Numbered from the stretch's first letter, positions 55,310 to 64,000 are shown. The stretch is DNA of 64,000 bases from Brevundimonas naejangsanensis DSM 23858 (GCF_000421705.1 NZ_ATXN01000002.1:1054001-1118000), one strand, 5' to 3'. Translations and numbers: made by a program. Notes: a model not told the origin generated them from the letters alone.

Positions 55310-56683
55310 ATGGGCAACACGGGCGTCATCGACAATTTTCTCGGCGTATTCACCTCCTACATCGACAGCGGTTTCGGGCTGCTCGGCGGCGAGGTCGCCT
55401 TCATCGCCACGACGCTCATCGTCATCGACGTGACGCTTGCCGCGCTCTTTTGGGCATGGGGCGCGGATGACGACATTATCGCGCGGCTGGTCAAGAAGAC
55501 CCTGTTTGTCGGTGTCTTCGCCTACATCATTTCAAACTGGAACAACCTCGCCCGCATCGTCTTCGAGAGCTTCGCCGGCCTCGGCCTCATGGCGTCGGGT
55601 ACCGGCTTTTCCGTTTCCGATCTGATGCGGCCGGGCCGCGTGGCGCAGACCGGCCTTGATGCCGGCCGGCCGCTGCTCGATTCCATTTCCGACCTGATGG
55701 GCTGGATCGCCTTCTTCGAGAATTTCATTCAGATCGCGTGCCTGCTGTTCGCGTGGGCGCTTGTGGTGCTCGCGTTTTTCATTTTGGCGATCCAACTTTT
55801 CGTGACGCTGATCGAGTTCAAGCTGACCACGCTGGCCGGCCTCGTGCTGATCCCCTTCGGCCTGTTCGGCAAGACCGCGTTCATGGCCGAGAAGGTTTTG
55901 GGCAACGTGGTGTCGTCCGGCATCAAGGTCTTGGTGCTCGCCGTCATCATCGGCATAGGCAGCACCTTGTTTTCGCAATTCACGGCCGGTTTCGGCGGGG
56001 CAACCCCGACCATCGACGAGGCCATGGCGATTGTGCTTGCCGCGCTGTCTCTGCTCGGCCTCGGCATCTTCGGTCCCGGTATCGCCAACGGCATCGTCTC
56101 TGGCGGCCCGCAACTCGGCGCGGGCGCAGCCGTGGGAACCGGCCTTGCGGTCGCAGGTGCAGGCGTCGCCGCTGGCGGCGGGGCCATGCTCGCCGCCAAA
56201 GGTGGTGCTGCTGCCCTGTCCGGTGGAGCCGCGGCCGTTCGGGGAGGCGCGACCGCCGCGGGCGCGGCGACCGCTGCCTATAACCTCGGCTCGCTCGGCC
56301 AGACCGGAGCGGCGGGCGTTGCCTCCGGCCTCGGCGGTGTCGCCCGAGCGGCAGGCTCGGCCGCCGTCTCGCCGCTCAAGCGCGCAGCCTCCAGCGCAAC
56401 ATCCCAAGCAAGCGAAAGCGTCAAGTCCAGCTTCTCCGCTGGCGCAAAGGCCGGCTTCGGCGCGACTGGCGGCAGCTCGACCATGAGCACGGTCGGCGGC
56501 GCGAGCGCCGCCCCGGCCGCCGCGCCGCCGACTTTCCCCGATGGTCCCCCGGCTTGGGCGCAGCGGATGCAGCGCCGGCAGGCCCTCAACCACGGCACCG
56601 CCATGACAGCCCATGCCGTCCGCTCCGGCGACAGCCACGGCTCCGGTTCCTCCGTCAACCTTTCCGAAAGTGACCGCTCATGA
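55310..56683 (+). CDS. trbL: TrbL, VirB6-like channel membrane protein
   Basis: The 457-residue protein has a polytopic N-terminal two-thirds with several membrane helices (IATTLIVIDVTLAALFWAWG, LLFAWALVVLAFFILAIQLF, LVLAVIIGIG) and an alanine/glycine/serine-rich, low-complexity C-terminal tail from about residue 265. It matches TrbL/VirB6 and follows trbK by two bases; ATGA overlap with trbF. Confidence 0.92.
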   Translation: MGNTGVIDNFLGVFTSYIDSGFGLLGGEVAFIATTLIVIDVTLAALFWAWGADDDIIARLVKKTLFVGVFAYIISNWNNLARIVFESFAGLGLMASGTGFSVSDLMRPGRVAQTGLDAGRPLLDSISDLMGWIAFFENFIQIACLLFAWALVVLAFFILAIQLFVTLIEFKLTTLAGLVLIPFGLFGKTAFMAEKVLGNVVSSGIKVLVLAVIIGIGSTLFSQFTAGFGGATPTIDEAMAIVLAALSLLGLGIFGPGIANGIVSGGPQLGAGAAVGTGLAVAGAGVAAGGGAMLAAKGGAAALSGGAAAVRGGATAAGAATAAYNLGSLGQTGAAGVASGLGGVARAAGSAAVSPLKRAASSATSQASESVKSSFSAGAKAGFGATGGSSTMSTVGGASAAPAAAPPTFPDGPPAWAQRMQRRQALNHGTAMTAHAVRSGDSHGSGSSVNLSESDRS

Positions 56684-57369
56684 GCATCTTCAAACGACCC
56701 GCAACTCATTACGGCAAATCACCCGAACCCGAGACGCCCTACCAGAAGGCCGCGCAGGCGTGGGACGAGCGCATCGGCTCTGCCCGCGTGCAGGCAAGGA
56801 ACTGGCGGCTCATGGCCTTCGGCTCCCTGATCCTTTCGGCCGGCTTCGCCTCGGCGCTGGTCTGGCAGTCGGCGCGCGGGACCGTGGTGCCTTGGGTTGT
56901 TCAGGTCGATAATCTCGGGCAGGCGCAGACCGTCGCGCCGGCCCTAGCCGACTATCGCCCGACTGACCCGCAAATCGCTTTCCACCTCGGCCGCTTCATC
57001 GAGCAGGTCCGCGCGATCCCGGCCGATGCGATCATTGTCCGCCAGAATTGGCTTCGGGCTTATGAGTGGACCACGGATCGAGGCGCGGCTGCCTTGAACG
57101 ACTACGCCCGCGCCAACGACCCGTTCACCCGCGTCGGCCGTCAGCAGGTCGCCGTCGAGGTCTCGAGCGTCATCCGCGCGTCCCCCAACAGCTTCCGAGT
57201 GGCGTGGACCGAACGCCATTTCGAGAACGGCCAACTCTCCACGACCGAACGCTGGACCGCGATCCTGACCATCGTGATCCAGCCGCCTCGCAATGCCGAG
57301 CGCCTGCGCGCCAATCCGCTCGGAATCTACGTCAACGCAATTTCGTGGTCGCGGGAGATGAGCCAATGA
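56680..57369 (+). CDS. trbF: TrbF, VirB8-like channel protein
   Basis: The 229-residue protein has a cytoplasmic tail, one membrane helix (LMAFGSLILSAGFASALVW) and a periplasmic NTF2-like domain with NPLGIYVNAISWSREM at the end, the VirB8/TrbF pattern. Its stop overlaps the original trbG start (ATGA at 57366), fixing where trbG begins despite the insertion that follows. Confidence 0.92.
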   Translation: MSIFKRPATHYGKSPEPETPYQKAAQAWDERIGSARVQARNWRLMAFGSLILSAGFASALVWQSARGTVVPWVVQVDNLGQAQTVAPALADYRPTDPQIAFHLGRFIEQVRAIPADAIIVRQNWLRAYEWTTDRGAAALNDYARANDPFTRVGRQQVAVEVSSVIRASPNSFRVAWTERHFENGQLSTTERWTAILTIVIQPPRNAERLRANPLGIYVNAISWSREMSQ

Positions 57370-58769
57370 AAACTTCAGCTTGCATCAATCACCTCGCTGA
57401 TCTTTCCCTCGGAGATCATGAAAAACGAGGTGCCCGTCATCTCGATCTCCTGCCCGGCCTTCCAGCCATTGGGCAGGTCGGTCTTGACCTTGGCGCGATA
57501 GCCGATGCGCACGGCTGCACGGTCGTCTATCGCGATACAGTCGAGGATCGTCTGTTCTCTTTCAGCAAACAACTGGACGCCCTGTTCCGCCAGCGCGCGG
57601 AATGCCTCGATCCCGTGCGTTTCGTTCGTCGTCTCTCCGTTCGATCTGTTGATAAACCGAACGTCGCCCGACAGGCAGTCGAGCATCGCCTGAACATTCA
57701 TCCTGTTGTAGGCGTCGATATACCGGGCAACAATCGTCGGCACAGAATCCATTCTGTCGATTCCTCCTTACTGATCCTGAAGTCGCTAACCTATGCGATT
57801 TTTGCGACGGCGTTTGCAATTACTTTGGCAGGCTGCGCGACCAACCGGACACCGCAATTCAGCTACGATGCCAGCGTTCCGCCGCTGCCGACCGTGCAGG
57901 CGGCGGCAACCGACAACACGCCCCGGCCGCTGCATGTGCCCCCGGCATGGACCGTGGCGCGCGGCGGCACCGCCGCAGGCACACCGACCGGCCGCGTCGA
58001 GAACGCAAATGCCGCCGCCCGCGTCGAGCCGCGCCGGGAAGGCTACTACAACGCCATCCAGATTTATCCGTGGTCGGAAGGCGCGCTCTATCAGGTCTAT
58101 GCCGCAGTCGGGCAGATCACGACCATTGCGCTGGAGCCAGGCGAGAGCCTGACAGGCGCGGGGCCGATCGCGGCCGGCGATACGACAAGGTGGATTATCG
58201 GCGACACAGAGAGCGGCAGCGGTGCAAACCGCCGGGTCCATATCCTCGTGAAGCCGACGCGCCCCGACATTTCCACCAACCTTGTCGTCACCACCGACCG
58301 GCGCACTTACATGCTCGAGCTGCGCGCGCGGGAATCGCTCTACATGCCGGCCGTGGCATGGGCCTATCCCGCACCGCCTGCCGGCCAGCGCCAGACCGTT
58401 CCGGCCGCACCCATCATTCCCGCCGAGGCAGCGCGGAACTATCGTTATGGGTTGCAGGTGCAGGGCGATAGCCCGCCATGGCGGCCGGTTTCCGTCTTCG
58501 ATGACGGCAGGCGCGTTTATATCGTCTTCCCGGCTGGGATCGTGCAGGGCGAGATGCCGCCGATCTTCGTGCTTGGCGCGAACGGCGAGCCGCAGATCGT
58601 CAACAGCCGTGTCCACCAGAACGTCCTGATCGTTGACCGCCTGTTCGGCACGGCCGAACTGCGCCTTGGTTCTGGCAACCGCCAGCAGACGGTCAGGATC
58701 GTCCGCACCAACCCGACGCAGGCCGCAGCCCAGCCGGCCAGCGCGACCACGGGAGGATCGTCCTCATGA
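57366..58769 (+). CDS. trbG: TrbG, VirB9-like outer-membrane channel protein, 5' end interrupted
   Basis: The conserved protein begins at LKSLTYAIFATAFAITLAGCATN (codons from about 57777), whose lipobox is LAGC, and continues with the TrbG/VirB9 domain to SATTGGSSS. The ATG overlapping the trbF stop at 57366 is now separated from it by the antisense insertion. The frame is open across the insertion, so translation from 57366 would make a 467-residue protein with the signal peptide about 137 residues inside, probably mis-targeted. Internal initiation near 57771 would need a non-standard start. Transfer may be impaired. Confidence 0.85.
   Translation: MKTSACINHLADLSLGDHEKRGARHLDLLPGLPAIGQVGLDLGAIADAHGCTVVYRDTVEDRLFSFSKQLDALFRQRAECLDPVRFVRRLSVRSVDKPNVARQAVEHRLNIHPVVGVDIPGNNRRHRIHSVDSSLLILKSLTYAIFATAFAITLAGCATNRTPQFSYDASVPPLPTVQAAATDNTPRPLHVPPAWTVARGGTAAGTPTGRVENANAAARVEPRREGYYNAIQIYPWSEGALYQVYAAVGQITTIALEPGESLTGAGPIAAGDTTRWIIGDTESGSGANRRVHILVKPTRPDISTNLVVTTDRRTYMLELRARESLYMPAVAWAYPAPPAGQRQTVPAAPIIPAEAARNYRYGLQVQGDSPPWRPVSVFDDGRRVYIVFPAGIVQGEMPPIFVLGANGEPQIVNSRVHQNVLIVDRLFGTAELRLGSGNRQQTVRIVRTNPTQAAAQPASATTGGSSS
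57375..57752 (-). CDS. SnoaL/NTF2-like protein inserted antisense in trbG
   Basis: This 125-residue protein (IVARYIDAYNRMNVQAMLDC, then AEQGVQLFAE and FFMISEGKISEVIDAS) is a SnoaL-like, NTF2-fold protein, complete and with its own AGGAGG eight bases before the ATG at 57752. It lies on the opposite strand inside the first codons of trbG. Enzymes of this fold include small isomerases, hydrolases and dehydratases; no substrate is evident. The insertion of about 406-410 bases keeps the trbG frame open, and ends in short inverted sequences (CTTCAG/CTGAAG). Such a gene is not part of normal trb operons. Confidence 0.8.
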   Translation of the reverse strand: MDSVPTIVARYIDAYNRMNVQAMLDCLSGDVRFINRSNGETTNETHGIEAFRALAEQGVQLFAEREQTILDCIAIDDRAAVRIGYRAKVKTDLPNGWKAGQEIEMTGTSFFMISEGKISEVIDAS

Positions 58770-59893
58770 GCGATACCGATACCGCCGCACCCATGCGCCT
58801 GCGCGCTGAATCGCCCCGCGTCACCCGCCTGTCCCGCAAAATGCTGGCAGGCGTCGGAGCCGTCGCGCTTCTCGGCTTCGGCGGGGCGCTGATCTACGCG
58901 CTCCAGACCCGCGACGGAGGGCCGGACGGCGGCGAACTTTACTCGACCAACAACCGGCAAACCGCCGATGGGCTGGCGGGCCTGCCGAGCGACTATAGCG
59001 GCCCGGTGCTCGGTCCCGCGCTGCCGGGCGACCTTGGCCGCCCGATCCTTGACGCGCAGAACAGGGGCCAGCCAGTCGCGCCGCCCGTCATGACGACGCC
59101 CGCCGTCGATCCCGAGGAAGAACGCCGCAGGGCCGAGGAAGAAGCCGCGCGCTTGAGCAACGTCTTTTTCCAGTCCGGCCCGCGCACGGTAGCGCCAGCC
59201 GGCACGGCCATGCCCGGCCTTGCCGGTCTTGGCCTCGGCGGGCAGCCCGCGACACAGGATCGCCACGCGGCGTTTCTCAACGGGCCGGTGGACCGGCAGA
59301 CCGTCGCCCCGGATCGCGTTGTGCCGCCAGCATCGCCCTATATCCTTCAGGCCGGGGCCGTGATCCCGGCCGCGCTCATCACCGGCATCCGTTCCGACCT
59401 TCCGGGCCAGATCACCGCGCAGGTGACGGAGAACGTCTATGACAGCCCGACCGGCTCGCTGCTCCTGATCCCGCAGGGCACCCGCATCATAGGCCAATAC
59501 GATGACGGCGTGACCTTCGGCCAGCGCAGGGTGCTCTTGGTGTGGAACCGCCTGATCCTGCCGGGCGGCCGCTCCATCGTTCTGGAGCGCCTGCCGGGCG
59601 CGGACGCCAGCGGCTATGCCGGCCTTGAGGACGGTGTTGATTACCATTGGTGGGATCTAATGAAGGCCGCAGGGCTATCCACGCTGCTTGCAGTCGGCTC
59701 GGAGCTGGCCACGAGCGACGAGGACCGGCTGATCCGCGCCATCCGCGACGGGGCGCAGGATACCGTCAATCAGGCCGGCCAGCAGATCGTCCAGCGCCAG
59801 TTGCAGGTTGCGCCGACGCTCACCATCCGGCCGGGCTTTCCGGTCAGGATCATCGTCACCCGCGATCTTGTGTTCGAGCCGGCAGGAGGTTGA
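58766..59893 (+). CDS. trbI: TrbI, VirB10-like channel protein
   Basis: The 375-residue protein has a cytoplasmic tail, a membrane helix (MLAGVGAVALLGFGGALIYAL), a proline-rich periplasmic linker and a C-terminal VirB10/TrbI barrel domain (AGAVIPAALITGIRSDLPGQ, IPQGTRIIGQYD and AGLEDGVDYHWWDL). It spans both membranes and opens the channel. It overlaps trbG by ATGA and closes the trb set. Confidence 0.93.
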   Translation: MSDTDTAAPMRLRAESPRVTRLSRKMLAGVGAVALLGFGGALIYALQTRDGGPDGGELYSTNNRQTADGLAGLPSDYSGPVLGPALPGDLGRPILDAQNRGQPVAPPVMTTPAVDPEEERRRAEEEAARLSNVFFQSGPRTVAPAGTAMPGLAGLGLGGQPATQDRHAAFLNGPVDRQTVAPDRVVPPASPYILQAGAVIPAALITGIRSDLPGQITAQVTENVYDSPTGSLLLIPQGTRIIGQYDDGVTFGQRRVLLVWNRLILPGGRSIVLERLPGADASGYAGLEDGVDYHWWDLMKAAGLSTLLAVGSELATSDEDRLIRAIRDGAQDTVNQAGQQIVQRQLQVAPTLTIRPGFPVRIIVTRDLVFEPAGG

Positions 59894-59895
59894 CC

Positions 59896-60117
59896 ATGAC
59901 GAAACTGAAACTCGGCCCGCTGCCCGACGACAAGCCTGTCAAGGTGACGGTGGAACTGCCCGCGCCGCTTCACCGCGATCTGATCGCCTATGCCGAGGTG
60001 CTGGCCCGCGAGAGCGGCCAGCCCGTTGCCGATCCCGCCAAGCTCATCGTTCCGATGCTTCAACACTTCATCGCCACGGATCGCGGTTTCGCCAAGGCGC
60101 GGCGAGCCTCCAGCTAA
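59896..60117 (+). CDS. DUF2274 protein
   Basis: A 73-residue protein with the family sequence MTKLKLGPLPDDKPVKVTVE and LIVPMLQHFIATDRGF, probably a ribbon-helix-helix DNA binder. DUF2274 genes follow trbI in most elements of this type. GGAGG is seven bases before the ATG and the gap to trbI is two bases, so it belongs to the trb operon. Confidence 0.85.
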   Translation: MTKLKLGPLPDDKPVKVTVELPAPLHRDLIAYAEVLARESGQPVADPAKLIVPMLQHFIATDRGFAKARRASS

Positions 60118-60133
60118 CCCCATTCCGGCAGGG

Positions 60134-60170
60134 GTGCCGCCAGCGCATAGGCGCAAATGCGGCACGCTAC
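60134..60170. repeat. 37-bp structured repeat, copy 2
   Basis: Identical over 37 bases to 33682-33718, with GTGCCGC/GCGGCAC arms. It lies between the trb operon and the terminal operon of the element, as copy 1 lies before the excision/replication operon, so both may mark or control operon starts. Confidence 0.7.
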
Positions 60171-60251
60171 AGGCCGCCGACTGCCCTCCATGGTTCGCTT
60201 AATTCCGGGGCCAATAGCGCCCCGGAATCCGCCAGAACCAAGGAGGATTCC

Positions 60252-60569
60252 ATGTGCGCAGAGCGCCGCCGCGCCCGCAAAGGGCGACCGCGACAGTCGA
60301 TCCCCGAACCACTTCCCGACGATCTGTTCGACTACGCCGACGATCCTACGCCGGACGACCGGACGCGAGCCGGCAACACGCCACTTCTCGGCCCGGACGG
60401 CCAGAGGATGCGCGTTACCGACGATTGGCCGGAGGACATTCCCGTTACCGAGGCCGAGATTGACGTGTTCGAGCGCTGGTTCGGCGATGTGTTCGACGAA
60501 CTCTTGAACCCGGGAAAGCCGGATGACAGCTTGCAATTCCTATCTCAAACTGATAGGAAAAAGGCATGA
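60252..60569 (+). CDS. Uncharacterised acidic protein at the head of the recombinase operon
   Basis: The 105-residue protein has a basic N-terminus (CAERRRARKGRPRQ) then an acidic, proline-rich stretch with no recognised domain. AGGAGG lies six bases before the ATG. Its stop overlaps the next start (ATGA), beginning a chain of four overlapping genes that ends with the recombinase. It may be a regulator of that operon. Confidence 0.6.
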   Translation: MCAERRRARKGRPRQSIPEPLPDDLFDYADDPTPDDRTRAGNTPLLGPDGQRMRVTDDWPEDIPVTEAEIDVFERWFGDVFDELLNPGKPDDSLQFLSQTDRKKA

Positions 60570-60919
60570 GCGCGGATCGTGATCCGGGCCTCGACACGCT
60601 TCTGGACCTCGACGGACAGATGCTCTTTGTCGATCCAGAGGGCGGCCATTGGGTGAAGTTCGTCGTCACCCGCGTTCCGGCATCCCCGGAGAAGCCGCAC
60701 GGCCTCGATTATTCGCTCACGCTTCACGGGCCTTCGGGCGAACGACTGGTCGGCTTCGACAATGCCCACCCGGTCGGCCGGGGCAGGCGCGGCGAGCCGA
60801 TGGACCATCGGCACCGCTTTCAGACCGTGAAGCCTTACGCCTACGAGGATGCGGCCACGCTGCTGGCCGACTTCTGGCAGACCGTGGACGCGGTATTGAA
60901 GGAACGAGGTGCCCTATGA
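60566..60919 (+). CDS. tumE: TumE-type toxin (DUF6516)
   Basis: The 117-residue protein has the DUF6516/TumE pattern: HWVKFVVTRVPASPEKPHG, DYSLTLHGPSGERLVGFDNAH and a histidine-rich MDHRHRFQTVKPYAYEDA, ending in a helix. TumE toxins pair with HVO_A0114-type antitoxins, and exactly such a gene overlaps its 3' end. As an addiction module it would favour retention of the element. Confidence 0.75.
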   Translation: MSADRDPGLDTLLDLDGQMLFVDPEGGHWVKFVVTRVPASPEKPHGLDYSLTLHGPSGERLVGFDNAHPVGRGRRGEPMDHRHRFQTVKPYAYEDAATLLADFWQTVDAVLKERGAL

Positions 60920-61314
60920 CCACATTGAAAGTCGGGATTGCCGACTATGAAGAAATGAAGGCCCGCACCATGCGGATCGCGCGCGGCGAGGAAAAACCTG
61001 CGCCCAGCGATCCGAAGGTGTGGTTCACCTCGACCGAATCCTTTGCCAAGGTGCTGTCGGCCGGCAACCGCGAACTGCTGCGCATCATCGCCGAGAAAGC
61101 CCCGGCATCGCTGGAGGAACTGGCGGAAATCACCGGCCGGGCCGGCTCCAACCTGTCACGCACCCTGAAAACCATGGAGAGCTATGGCCTTGTGCGGTTT
61201 GAACCGGGGCATGGACGCAAACTCGCGCCCAAGGTGGTGCATGACCGGGTGGAGCTGGCGTTGCCCCTGATCGACCGCCCCAAGGCGAAGAAAGCTATGG
61301 GAGGCCAAGCATGA
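60916..61314 (+). CDS. tumA: TumA-type antitoxin/regulator (HVO_A0114 family)
   Basis: The 132-residue protein starts by ATGA overlap with the toxin and contains a winged helix-turn-helix (NRELLRIIAEKAPASLEELA and RAGSNLSRTLKTMESYGLVR). This agrees with HVO_A0114 DNA-binding antitoxins that neutralise TumE and repress the operon. It also overlaps the recombinase start, so repression by TumA could control integrase level. Confidence 0.78.
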   Translation: MTTLKVGIADYEEMKARTMRIARGEEKPAPSDPKVWFTSTESFAKVLSAGNRELLRIIAEKAPASLEELAEITGRAGSNLSRTLKTMESYGLVRFEPGHGRKLAPKVVHDRVELALPLIDRPKAKKAMGGQA

Positions 61315-62951
61315 ACAAGCACAGCCCAACCACTACCGCCCGTGCCGCCCTCTATCTGCGCGTCTCGACTGCCCGGCAGGCCGAGCATGACATTTCCATT
61401 CCCGACCAGAAGCGGCAGGGCGAAGCCTATTGCGAGCAACGCGGCCTGCAACTGGTGGAGACGTTCATCGAAGCAGGCGCAACCGCCACCAACGACAAAC
61501 GCCCCGAGTTTCAACGAATGATCGAAGCGGGCACGACCAAGCCCGCGCCCTTCGATATTGTCGTGGTCCACTCGTTCAGCCGGTTCTTCCGCGATCACTT
61601 CGAGATGGAGTTCTACGTTAGAAAGCTGGCGAAGAACGGCGTCAAGCTGGTGTCCATCACGCAGGAGATGGGCGACGATCCCATGCACCAGATGATGCGG
61701 CAGATCATGGCGCTGTTCGACGAATACCAGTCGAAGGAGAACGCCAAGCACGTCCTGCGCGCCATGAATGAGAACGCCCGGCAAGGCTTCTGGAACGGCG
61801 CACGGCCGCCTATCGGCTATCGCATCGTCGCAGCCGAGCAGCGGGGATCGAAGATCAAGAAGAAGCTGGAGATCGACCCGCTGCACGCCGACACCGTGCG
61901 GCTGATCTATCGCCTGTTCCTCGAAGGAGACGGCACGTCCGGCGCGATGGGCGTAAAGGCCATCGCCACCTATCTCAACGAGCGCCGCTTCTTCACCCGC
62001 GACGGAGGGCGTTGGGGATTGGCGCAAATCCACGCCATCCTGACCCGCACCACCTATATCGGCGAGCACAGGTTCAACACCCGCTCGCATAAGGACCGGG
62101 AGAAGAAGCCGGAGAGCGAGGTCGCTATCATGGCGGTGCCGCCCCTAATCGAGCGCGAGACGTTCGACGCGGTGCAAGCCCGCCTCAAGTCCCGCAATCC
62201 CATGGTGACGCCTGCACGTGTCTCCAGCGGCCCGACGCTCCTGACCGGCATTTGCTTCTGCGCCAAGTGCGGGGGAGCGATGACCCTTCGCACCGGCCAA
62301 GGCAGCACGGGCGCGACATACCGCTACTATACCTGCTCGACCAAGGCCCGGCAGGGCAAGACCGGCTGCAAGGGTCGCACAATCCCCATGGACAAGCTGG
62401 ACCATACGGTCGCCGATTATATCGGGGACCGCCTGCTCCTGCCCAAGCGGTTGGAAACCGTCCTTGCCAGCGTCATCGACCGCCGACAGGAACGCACCGA
62501 ACGCCGCCGCGAGCATCTTGCCGAGCTTCAAAGGCGAATCACGGAAGCCGACCAGCGGCTCGGCCGTCTCTTTGACGCCATCGAAGCCGGCATGGTGGAC
62601 AAGGACGACGCCATGGCAAAGGAACGCATGGTGAGCCTCAAGGCATTGCGGGATCAAGCCGCCGCCGACGCGGAGCGCACGCAGCTCGCGCTCGATAGTT
62701 CAGGCAATCAGGGCGTCACCCCCGATATGCTCAAGGGGTTTGCCCGCAAAGCCCGTGAACGGATCAAGCTCAACGATGGCGGCTACCGCCGCGACCATCT
62801 ACGCGCGCTGGCGCAGCGTGTCGAGGTTGCCGACGACGAGGTTCGCATCATGGGATCGAAGTCGGAACTGCTGCGAACGTTGGTCGCCGCTTCAAGCGTA
62901 GAAACGGCGGCGTTCGGCGTTCATAGTTCTGTTCTGAAATGGCGCGCCTAG
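61311..62951 (+). CDS. Large serine recombinase, probable element integrase
   Basis: The 546-residue protein has a resolvase catalytic domain with Ser19 in ALYLRVSTARQAEHD and FDIVVVHSFSRFFRD, a recombinase domain (ARQGFWNGARPPIGYR), a zinc ribbon (CFCAKCGGAM to YYTCSTKA, then GKTGCKG) and a C-terminal coiled coil (RRQERTERRREHLAEL). That is the layout of phage- and ICE-type large serine integrases. It ends the last operon, with attachment-site DNA expected just downstream. It overlaps the antitoxin gene by ATGA. An identical attachment core was not found by eye. Confidence 0.88.
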   Translation: MNKHSPTTTARAALYLRVSTARQAEHDISIPDQKRQGEAYCEQRGLQLVETFIEAGATATNDKRPEFQRMIEAGTTKPAPFDIVVVHSFSRFFRDHFEMEFYVRKLAKNGVKLVSITQEMGDDPMHQMMRQIMALFDEYQSKENAKHVLRAMNENARQGFWNGARPPIGYRIVAAEQRGSKIKKKLEIDPLHADTVRLIYRLFLEGDGTSGAMGVKAIATYLNERRFFTRDGGRWGLAQIHAILTRTTYIGEHRFNTRSHKDREKKPESEVAIMAVPPLIERETFDAVQARLKSRNPMVTPARVSSGPTLLTGICFCAKCGGAMTLRTGQGSTGATYRYYTCSTKARQGKTGCKGRTIPMDKLDHTVADYIGDRLLLPKRLETVLASVIDRRQERTERRREHLAELQRRITEADQRLGRLFDAIEAGMVDKDDAMAKERMVSLKALRDQAAADAERTQLALDSSGNQGVTPDMLKGFARKARERIKLNDGGYRRDHLRALAQRVEVADDEVRIMGSKSELLRTLVAASSVETAAFGVHSSVLKWRA

Positions 62952-63199
62952 GACGATTCGAACTTCTATCTCGATAGCCTAAATCTGTACGCGATTGATG
63001 CCGGTACTAGCGCAGGCCTGAACATCGTAAACTAGGTCTGCATGGCGCTCGCGGTCAGAGCGTCGGCACCACCGGAGCGCTTCAGTGGTCACCCGCCAAC
63101 GGCAGCGTACGAAGCACAGTTTCAGTTAGCCGCCGATCTCATTGGCGTAGAAAGCCACGCCGGTTCGCGAGAACGAAAAGGAAAGAAAAGCAAAACTGC

Positions 63200-63218
63200 G
63201 TGTGCAAATTTTGCACAC
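63200..63218. promoter_or_regulatory. Perfect 19-bp palindrome
   Basis: GTGTGCAAATTTTGCACAC reads as nine-base arms around a central T. It is in AT-rich DNA 250 bases after the recombinase and is typical of a dimeric repressor operator or an attachment-site centre. No partner protein can be assigned. Confidence 0.55.
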
Positions 63219-63540
63219 ACCGACAAACAACCAACTGATTATAAACAACAATCATCACCATCCATCATGGGGGCCACGGACAGTCTGTACGCTGGGTGCA
63301 TCGGCGTTATTGGAAGACATCAAGAAAGGCGGAAGGGTCGCTATATAAGCGAGACCCTCATCAAATGCGATGACGCGCGGCATGGCGGCCCATACTGCGG
63401 CATCGGGCGTCCGCGACCATCCCCGCTCCTCTGTCCAACCCAGCTTGGCGCAGCAGGAGACACCGTCAGGCCCCCTTGCGCAGCGCGGCCGCCGACGTTT
63501 CTGAAGGCGCGCTGTAACCGTTGCTCGCACATGGACCGAA

Positions 63541-63556
63541 CCCGGATATATCCGGG
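63541..63556. promoter_or_regulatory. Perfect 16-bp palindrome
   Basis: CCCGGATATATCCGGG is fully self-complementary and lies about 330 bases before the monooxygenase gene. It may be an operator for that gene. Confidence 0.5.
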
Positions 63557-63623
63557 ATAAATTTGCGATTCATCGAGCATTAAGTCATAATCGCTCGATT
63601 ATAGAGACAACATAAGATTGCGG

Positions 63624-64000
<377 letters not shown>

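Noticed and set aside
55532..56638. 368-codon minus-strand frame in trbL
   Set aside because: Opposite to TrbL, and mostly mirrors its low-complexity tail.
63042..63560. 172-codon plus-strand frame after the recombinase
   Set aside because: It crosses AT-rich palindromic DNA with no domain, no good start signal and irregular composition.

Overview
The window looks like high-GC alphaproteobacterial DNA. The lineage is inferred from an RlxS/RepA/Trb conjugation module of the type found on rhizobial and sphingomonad integrative elements, together with S9 peptidase, GMC and LysR genes; the species cannot be named. No rRNA, tRNA or CRISPR array was seen.

Positions 1-16340 look chromosomal. They hold two tandem LysR regulators, an acetolactate-synthase-like TPP enzyme with an aldehyde dehydrogenase, a TetR gene whose 5' end appears broken, a prolyl-oligopeptidase-like peptidase, a small lipoprotein, a GMC oxidoreductase/aldehyde dehydrogenase pair, scraps of an IS3 transposase and a serine recombinase, a divergent LysR/old-yellow-enzyme pair, and a 5'-truncated FMN reductase that marks a probable junction near 16340.

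Positions 16548-27625 are a defence island: a PD-(D/E)XK-like protein, divergent from a HigA-like regulator, type III Mod and Res subunits, then an OLD-type ATPase/TOPRIM protein overlapping a UvrD-like helicase (Gabija-like).

Positions 27873-62951 are an integrative conjugative element (ICE). Its ardA is split by a 1.2-kb IS3-family (IS407-group-like) copy with a 4-bp target duplication. Next come a DUF6499/DUF2285 pair in FseA-like frameshift configuration, a coiled-coil membrane protein facing an HNH/unknown/nucleotidyltransferase operon, a QseM-like DUF2285 protein, an excisionase-like protein, RepA with iterons inside its gene, DUF2840, TraF, DUF736, a lytic transglycosylase and the RlxS-type relaxase. 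Between relaxase and TraG lies a resistance insert: floR with a CmlA-type leader peptide, tetR-tet(G), a second lysR, and a FabF-like ketosynthase with an HxlR regulator. Duplicated relaxase 3' ends and duplicated lysR genes show that it was built from pieces of a related ICE. The module continues with TraG, an RHH protein and trbBCDEJKLFGI; trbG is interrupted near its 5' end by an antisense NTF2-like gene. The ICE ends with a DUF2274 protein, a small gene, a TumE/TumA-type toxin-antitoxin pair and a large serine recombinase, the last four genes chained by ATGA overlaps.

Positions 62952-63883 carry palindromes but no convincing gene, and the window ends in the first 39 codons of a flavoprotein monooxygenase.

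The strongest leads are the HNH/unknown/nucleotidyltransferase operon, the nested ICE-in-ICE resistance insert, the presumptive programmed frameshift, and the antisense cassette in trbG.
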